Source: Pseudomonadota bacterium
Lineage (GTDB): Bacteria > Myxococcota_A > Polyangia > Polyangiales > Polyangiaceae
DNA: 64,000 nucleotides
Direction of reading: 5' to 3'
Assembly: GCA_023423895.1 (NCBI GenBank)
Contig: JAFAER010000024.1
Location: 62,001 to 126,000, forward strand
The notes beneath the pieces are model-generated. The model was not told where the DNA came from. It saw only the letters and a list, made by a program, of their open reading frames with translations, and ran no database searches. Below, piece after piece: positions 59,626 to 64,000 of the stretch (position 1 is its first letter; each line of letters begins with the position of its first letter). A program made the position numbers and the translations under genes.

Positions 59626-61722
59626 ATGAAGAGCCGCTGGAACGACGCCGAGGCCGCGCGCGCGGTCCAAGATCGCAAGCCCGACGTGAGCGAAGCACTC
59701 GCCCTGCGTACGTACAGCGCGCGTCTGCTCGGGGCCGATCCGTCGCTCGTCCTGCACGGTGGCGGCAACACCAGCGTGAAGGCGAAGGCGCAGACGCTCT
59801 TCGGAGAGACGGTCGACGTCCTGCACGTGAAGGGCTCCGGCTGGGACCTCGCGACGATCGAGCCGCCCGGTCATCCTGCGGTGCGGATGGCGCCGCTGAT
59901 GCGGCTACTCGAGCTACCGTCGATGAGCGACGAGCAGATGGTGAACGAGCTTCGGCTCGCGCTCCTCGACGCAAGCGCGCCCACACCGAGCGTCGAGACG
60001 CTCCTTCACGCGGCGCTGCCGGCCACGTTCATCGATCACACGCATGCCGATGCGCTCCTCGCGGTCGTCGATCAGAAGACGGCCCGCGCGATCTGCGAAG
60101 AGATCTTCGGCACGAGCCTGCTCTTCATCCCGTACGTCATGCCCGGCTTCGGGCTCGCTCGGGCGTGCAAGGAGGCGTGGGACGCCGCCGTCAAGGCAGG
60201 CCGCTCGCCGACGGTGATGGTGCTCGAACGTCACGGCGTCTTCACGTTCGGCGCGACCGCGAAGGAGAGCTACGAGCGGATGATCGACGCCGTCACCCGG
60301 TGCGAGCGATACGCAGCGGGCCACACGAAGCCGGGGCCAGTGAGCGGTCCCGTGAGCGCGCGAACGAGCTCCGTCCGCACGCCGAGCGATGATGTCGTGG
60401 CGAGCACCCTCGCCATCGTGCGTGGCGCGCTCGCGCGCGCGGCGGAGGAGCAGGTCGAGCGTGCACCGATCGTCACGCTGCGGACGAACGATCGAATCTG
60501 CGCGTTCCTCGATCGCGACGACGCAGCCATTCTCTCGCAGCGCGGCTGCGCGACGCCCGACCACGTGCTTCGTACCAAGCCGTGGCCGCTGCACGTCGCC
60601 GCGCCGCCGTACGACGACCCAGCAGCGCTCACCGCCCGCATCGATCGCGAGCTCGAGTCGTACGCCCGCCGCTACAACGCCTACTTCGAGGAGTCCGTCG
60701 CGAAGAAGAGCGTCACGAAGAAGAAGCTCGATCCGTGGCCGCGCATCGTGCTCTTGCCGCGCATCGGCCTCTGCGCGATCGGCAAGACGAAGAAGGACGC
60801 CGACATGGCGGCCGACATCTACGAGCACACGATTGACGTCATCGAGCACGCGGAGCGGGTCGGCGCGTACGCGCCGGTCGGACTCGATGATCTCTTCGAC
60901 GTCGAGTACTGGAGCCTCGAGCAAGCCAAGCTGAAGAAGGAAGCGGACCTCCCGCTCGCCAAGCGCGTCGCGCTCGTCACCGGCGCGGCCTCCGGCATCG
61001 GCCACGCGACGGCGGCACTCTTCGCCGAGCTCGGGGCGCACGTCGTACTCTGCGATCGTGACGAGGGAGGCGTCACCGCGGCCGCACGCGCGATCGGGAA
61101 GAAGTCGCAGGTCATTTCGACGGTGTGCGACGTCACGGTCGCCGAACACGTGACGCGGGCCTTCCAGCTTGCAGCGAGGACGTTCGGCGGGGTCGACGTC
61201 GTCGTCAGCAACGCCGGTACGGCAGCGGAAGGCAAGCTCGAGACGAACGCGGGCGAAGACGCGCTTCGCACGTCGATCGAGGTGAACCTGCTCTCGCACG
61301 TGAACATCGCGCGGGCAGCGGTGACCCAGATGACGCTCCAGCGCCGGGGAGGGTGCCTCCTCTTCAACGCGAGCAAGAGCGCGTTCAACCAGGGACCCGG
61401 CTTCGGCCCGTATGCCGTTCCGAAGGCGGCGCTCGTCTCGCTGATGCGCCAGTACGCGGTCGATCTCGCGAAGCACTCCATTCGCTCGAACGCGGTGAAC
61501 GCCGATCGCATCCGGACGAACATCTTCGGTGGCGGCATGGTCGAGTCGCGCGCGGCGGCCCGCGGGATCTCGGTGGACGAGTACTTCCGCTCGAACCTCC
61601 TCGGACGGGAGGTCACGGCACGCGACGTCGCCGAGGCCTTTGCGTGGCTCGCCCAGGCGAAGGCGACGACCGGGTGTGTGGTCACCGTCGACGGCGGGAA
61701 CGCAGCCGCTTTCCCGCGCTGA
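59626..61722 (+). CDS. Bifunctional aldolase/short-chain dehydrogenase
   Basis: 698 aa. Residues about 20-430 are a class II aldolase/adducin domain (LHGGGNTSVKAKA, FIDHTHADALLAVVD, VMVLERHGVFTFG with metal-binding His residues); residues about 445-698 are an SDR (VALVTGAASGIGHATAALFA, SNAGTA, YAVPKAALVSLMRQYA). This fusion is the RhaD-like rhamnulose-1-phosphate aldolase/lactaldehyde dehydrogenase type. The catalytic YxxxK is kept; the Ser position reads NASKS. No sugar transport genes are adjacent. The true substrate is open. Confidence 0.88.
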   Translation: MKSRWNDAEAARAVQDRKPDVSEALALRTYSARLLGADPSLVLHGGGNTSVKAKAQTLFGETVDVLHVKGSGWDLATIEPPGHPAVRMAPLMRLLELPSMSDEQMVNELRLALLDASAPTPSVETLLHAALPATFIDHTHADALLAVVDQKTARAICEEIFGTSLLFIPYVMPGFGLARACKEAWDAAVKAGRSPTVMVLERHGVFTFGATAKESYERMIDAVTRCERYAAGHTKPGPVSGPVSARTSSVRTPSDDVVASTLAIVRGALARAAEEQVERAPIVTLRTNDRICAFLDRDDAAILSQRGCATPDHVLRTKPWPLHVAAPPYDDPAALTARIDRELESYARRYNAYFEESVAKKSVTKKKLDPWPRIVLLPRIGLCAIGKTKKDADMAADIYEHTIDVIEHAERVGAYAPVGLDDLFDVEYWSLEQAKLKKEADLPLAKRVALVTGAASGIGHATAALFAELGAHVVLCDRDEGGVTAAARAIGKKSQVISTVCDVTVAEHVTRAFQLAARTFGGVDVVVSNAGTAAEGKLETNAGEDALRTSIEVNLLSHVNIARAAVTQMTLQRRGGCLLFNASKSAFNQGPGFGPYAVPKAALVSLMRQYAVDLAKHSIRSNAVNADRIRTNIFGGGMVESRAAARGISVDEYFRSNLLGREVTARDVAEAFAWLAQAKATTGCVVTVDGGNAAAFPR

Positions 61723-61855
61723 GGGCCATTCTCACGGTCGGTCGCGCGGGGACGCGCCAGTCGCGCCGATCGCGCCGATCGCGAGAGCGCACGTGCATGA
61801 TTCGGCCCGCCGCCATTGCGAAAGCAAAGCTCGCGGGCGAAAATGGCGCGACCGA

Positions 61856-63481
61856 ATGGCCTCTCCTTCGAACGCGACCGCCCCCGTGAAGGAGGGGGAC
61901 GTCCTCGCTGCGAAATATCGCATCGAGAAGGTCATTGGGGTCGGTGGGATGGGGATCGTCCTCTCGGCGATGCACCTCGAGCTCGATCGGCGCGTCGCGC
62001 TGAAGTTCCTGCTCCCCCAGGCGGCCAACAACGAGGAGCTCGTCGGGCGGTTCGTCCGGGAGGCGAAGGCGTCGGTCAAACTCAAGGGCACGCACGTCGC
62101 GAAGGTGCTCGACGTCGGGCGGATGGACGACGGGCGGGCGTACATCGTCATGGAGTACCTCGATGGCCGCGACCTCGGCGCCGAGCTGAAGGCGTCGGAG
62201 GCGCCATTTCCGATCGAGGACGCTGTGAGCTGGATGCTCCAGGCGTGCGAGGGCCTGGCGGAGGCGCATGCGCTCGGGATCGTCCATCGCGATCTCAAGC
62301 CCGGGAACCTGTTCCTCACGCGTGGCGCCGACGGACGGCCGCTCGTGAAGGTGCTCGACTTCGGCATCTCGAAGTCGATCAACCCGAACTCCAGCGACAT
62401 GCTCTCGCTGACGAAGACGGAGATGCTCCTGGGATCTCCGCTCTACATGGCCCCGGAGCAGATGCGCTCGTCGAAGTACGTCGACGAGCGATCGGACATC
62501 TGGGCGCTCGGAGCGATTGCCTACGAGCTGCTCGCGCGGCGTGTCCCTTTCGAGGCCGACACGCTGCTCGACCTCTGCTTCAAGGTCGCGCAGGAGGGCT
62601 GCCCTCCTGTGCACGAGCTCCGCCCCGAGGTCCCCGCCGGTCTGAGCGAGGCCGTGATGCGATGCCTCGAGAAGGATCCAGAGGCGCGATGGGACGACAT
62701 CGGCGCGCTCGCGACGGCGCTCGAGGCCTTCGCGGCTCCGGCCGATCGTGGCTCGGCGGCTCGAACCATCGCCGTCCTCTCCGGCGGCGTCGAACGCGCC
62801 CGCGTGCGGCGAAGCCAACCCGATGCGCGTGCGTCGAATCCCGGCTTCGGGAGCAGCGATGGCGACGCGAAGCGCGATCCGACCGCGTCCGACTCGAAGC
62901 ATCAGGCGCAGGCGCCGAAACACGTCACGAATGAGCGGCTCGTCAGCGAGATGGCGACCACCGACGTGACGACGGCCGACGATCCGAGCGGGCCCGACGC
63001 CGTACCCGCATCGTCCGCGTGGGGGACCACCAACGCGCGCCCCACACGCGAGGCGAAGAAAGGCCGGCGAGGGATCGTCGCGCTGGTCGGCGGTGCGGCC
63101 GCGCTCGCGCTGCTCGCGATCGCGATCGCGAAAGGGAGCGGCGCGTCGGCGACGGCCCCGACGACTCCGCCCTCGTCCATGCCCACGCCTGTCGTCGCGC
63201 AGCCTGGCGCGAGCACGGCGCCCACGACGACCGCCGCGGAGCCGCCTGCGCCGGCCCCGTCGGAAAGCGCACCTCCTGCCGCGGCTTCGGCGAGCGCGGC
63301 TCGTCCGTCGACTTCGTCCACTTCATCCACACGCGCGCGCGACGCCGCGTCGGCGCGGCCGACTGCCGTGGGCGCCTCGCCGAAGCCCGCCGCATCCGTG
63401 CCGACGCCGGCGGCGTCCGCGACGGCATCGAAGCCTCCGGAGCCCGCGAGCTCGGGAGGCTTCATCCGGGTCCGGGAATGA
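61856..63481 (+). CDS. Transmembrane Ser/Thr protein kinase
   Basis: 541 aa. Kinase domain about 20-285: VIGVGGMGIVL, Lys50 in VALKFLL, HRDLKPGN catalytic loop, LDFGISK and MAPEQM, all intact. Then a disordered linker, one membrane segment (GIVALVGGAAALALLAIAIA, about 405-425) and an Ala/Pro/Ser/Thr-rich external tail. This Hanks-type build is common in myxobacteria. ATGA overlap couples it to a secreted TPR protein. Confidence 0.93.
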   Translation: MASPSNATAPVKEGDVLAAKYRIEKVIGVGGMGIVLSAMHLELDRRVALKFLLPQAANNEELVGRFVREAKASVKLKGTHVAKVLDVGRMDDGRAYIVMEYLDGRDLGAELKASEAPFPIEDAVSWMLQACEGLAEAHALGIVHRDLKPGNLFLTRGADGRPLVKVLDFGISKSINPNSSDMLSLTKTEMLLGSPLYMAPEQMRSSKYVDERSDIWALGAIAYELLARRVPFEADTLLDLCFKVAQEGCPPVHELRPEVPAGLSEAVMRCLEKDPEARWDDIGALATALEAFAAPADRGSAARTIAVLSGGVERARVRRSQPDARASNPGFGSSDGDAKRDPTASDSKHQAQAPKHVTNERLVSEMATTDVTTADDPSGPDAVPASSAWGTTNARPTREAKKGRRGIVALVGGAAALALLAIAIAKGSGASATAPTTPPSSMPTPVVAQPGASTAPTTTAAEPPAPAPSESAPPAAASASAARPSTSSTSSTRARDAASARPTAVGASPKPAASVPTPAASATASKPPEPASSGGFIRVRE

Positions 63482-64000
63482 GCTTGAGGCAAAGGACCGC
63501 TGCCGTCGCGATCGCGTGCGCGTGCTTCTCGTGCCCGGTCCTCGCGCACGCCGACGAGCCCGCGCAGACGAGGCCGGACAATCGCGCGCGAGCGCAGCAG
63601 CTCTTCGACAGCGCGCTCTCCGATGCCGAGGCGGGCGAGTTCGCTTCGGCATGTCCGAAGTTCCTCGCGAGCCAGGAGGCGGATCCGAAGACGAGCACGC
63701 TCTTGAACCTCGCCAACTGCTACGAGAAGAACGGACAAACAGCGAGCGCATGGGGCGCGTTCCGCGAGGCCGAGGTTCTCGCGCGCAAGGCCGGACGCAC
63801 GGACTGGGAAGGCATCGCGCGCACGCGCGCGGATGCGCTCGAGCCGAAGCTCGTACGGCTCTCGATTTCGCTGCCCACCGCGAACCGCGTCGACGGCCTC
63901 GTCGTCATACGCGACGGCGCGCGCATCGCGCCCGGTGAATGGGGCGTTGCGATCCCCGTCGATCCCGGAGAGCACGTCGTCTCCGCGGCCGCCGATGGGC
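63478..64000 (+). CDS. Secreted TPR-like protein (3' end outside window)
   Basis: 174 codons are visible and the frame runs off the right edge. Signal peptide MSLRQRTAAVAIACACFSCP-VLAHA; then TPR-like helices (RAQQLFDSALSDAEAGEFAS, TSTLLNLANCYEKNGQTASA, WGAFREAEVLARKAGRTDWE) followed by the start of a PEGA-like segment (DGARIAPGEWGVAIPVDPGE). Proteins of this kind often accompany myxobacterial Ser/Thr kinases. Its start overlaps the kinase stop. Confidence 0.8.
   Translation, partial: MSLRQRTAAVAIACACFSCPVLAHADEPAQTRPDNRARAQQLFDSALSDAEAGEFASACPKFLASQEADPKTSTLLNLANCYEKNGQTASAWGAFREAEVLARKAGRTDWEGIARTRADALEPKLVRLSISLPTANRVDGLVVIRDGARIAPGEWGVAIPVDPGEHVVSAAADG

Noticed and set aside
62902..63975. 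Long minus-strand frame opposite the kinase C-terminus
   Set aside because: Mirror of the Ala/Pro/Ser-rich tail; no domain features.

Overview
The window is about two-thirds or more G+C, densely coded and written in a delta-proteobacterial/myxobacterial idiom: Ser/Thr kinases, NtrC-type regulators, globin-coupled sensors, long runs of lipoproteins with Asp/Ala/Gly-rich spacers, RCC1 and 'WGSS..DIW.VG' propellers, IgGFc-binding-like proteins and Cys-rich 'DGCE..NCG.CG..C' proteins. I infer a Myxococcota chromosome (Polyangiales-like). No plasmid, phage, IS element or CRISPR is evident. One tRNA, tRNA-Val(GAC), is present.

1-28.3 kb is a stress/dormancy island: five universal stress proteins, six CBS-domain genes or fragments, two hemerythrins, a ribosome-hibernation factor (HPF), a TreT-like trehalose synthase, a COG2187-type phosphotransferase/kinase, a zinc alcohol dehydrogenase, a rhodanese-like protein, a cyclopropane-fatty-acid synthase and a PRPP synthetase. 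In its middle sits a two-gene operon for a protoglobin-PAS histidine kinase and an NtrC-family sigma54 activator. Reading the upstream regions by eye, I find sigma54-type -24/-12 elements (GGCACG-N4-TTGCA-like) before about twenty of these genes, including the kinase/NtrC operon itself. I infer a haem-gas-sensing, sigma54-driven regulon, functionally analogous to the mycobacterial DosR dormancy regulon. In about fourteen cases the element lies only 13-17 nt before the start codon. At 19-21.8 kb there is also a stressosome operon (globin-RsbR, RsbS, RsbT, RsbW/phosphatase fusion).

28.5-38.1 kb and 45.1-53.2 kb are two divergent copies of one locus. The order in both is: secreted protein of unknown function, ECF sigma factor, translationally coupled one-TM protein with TPR-like tail, Cys-rich secreted protein, propeller lipoproteins (plus an RCC1 protein in the first copy), IgGFc-binding-like lipoprotein. 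Nearly every junction is a stop/start overlap. This looks like an undescribed ECF-controlled cell-surface lipoprotein system.

38.2-44.9 kb holds an outer-membrane protein, a methyltransferase, a YahK-type alcohol dehydrogenase with a LysR regulator, an SDR, and a divergent NmrA/TetR pair with a palindromic operator. 53.3-57.7 kb has a divergent reductase/HxlR pair, an AAA ATPase, a siderophore-interacting-type flavoprotein, a hypothetical gene beside a decayed gene, and tRNA-Val with promoter and terminator; a near twin of that terminator stands alone 2 kb away. 58.3-64 kb has two coupled lipoproteins, a bifunctional aldolase/dehydrogenase, a transmembrane Ser/Thr kinase and a secreted TPR protein cut by the window end.
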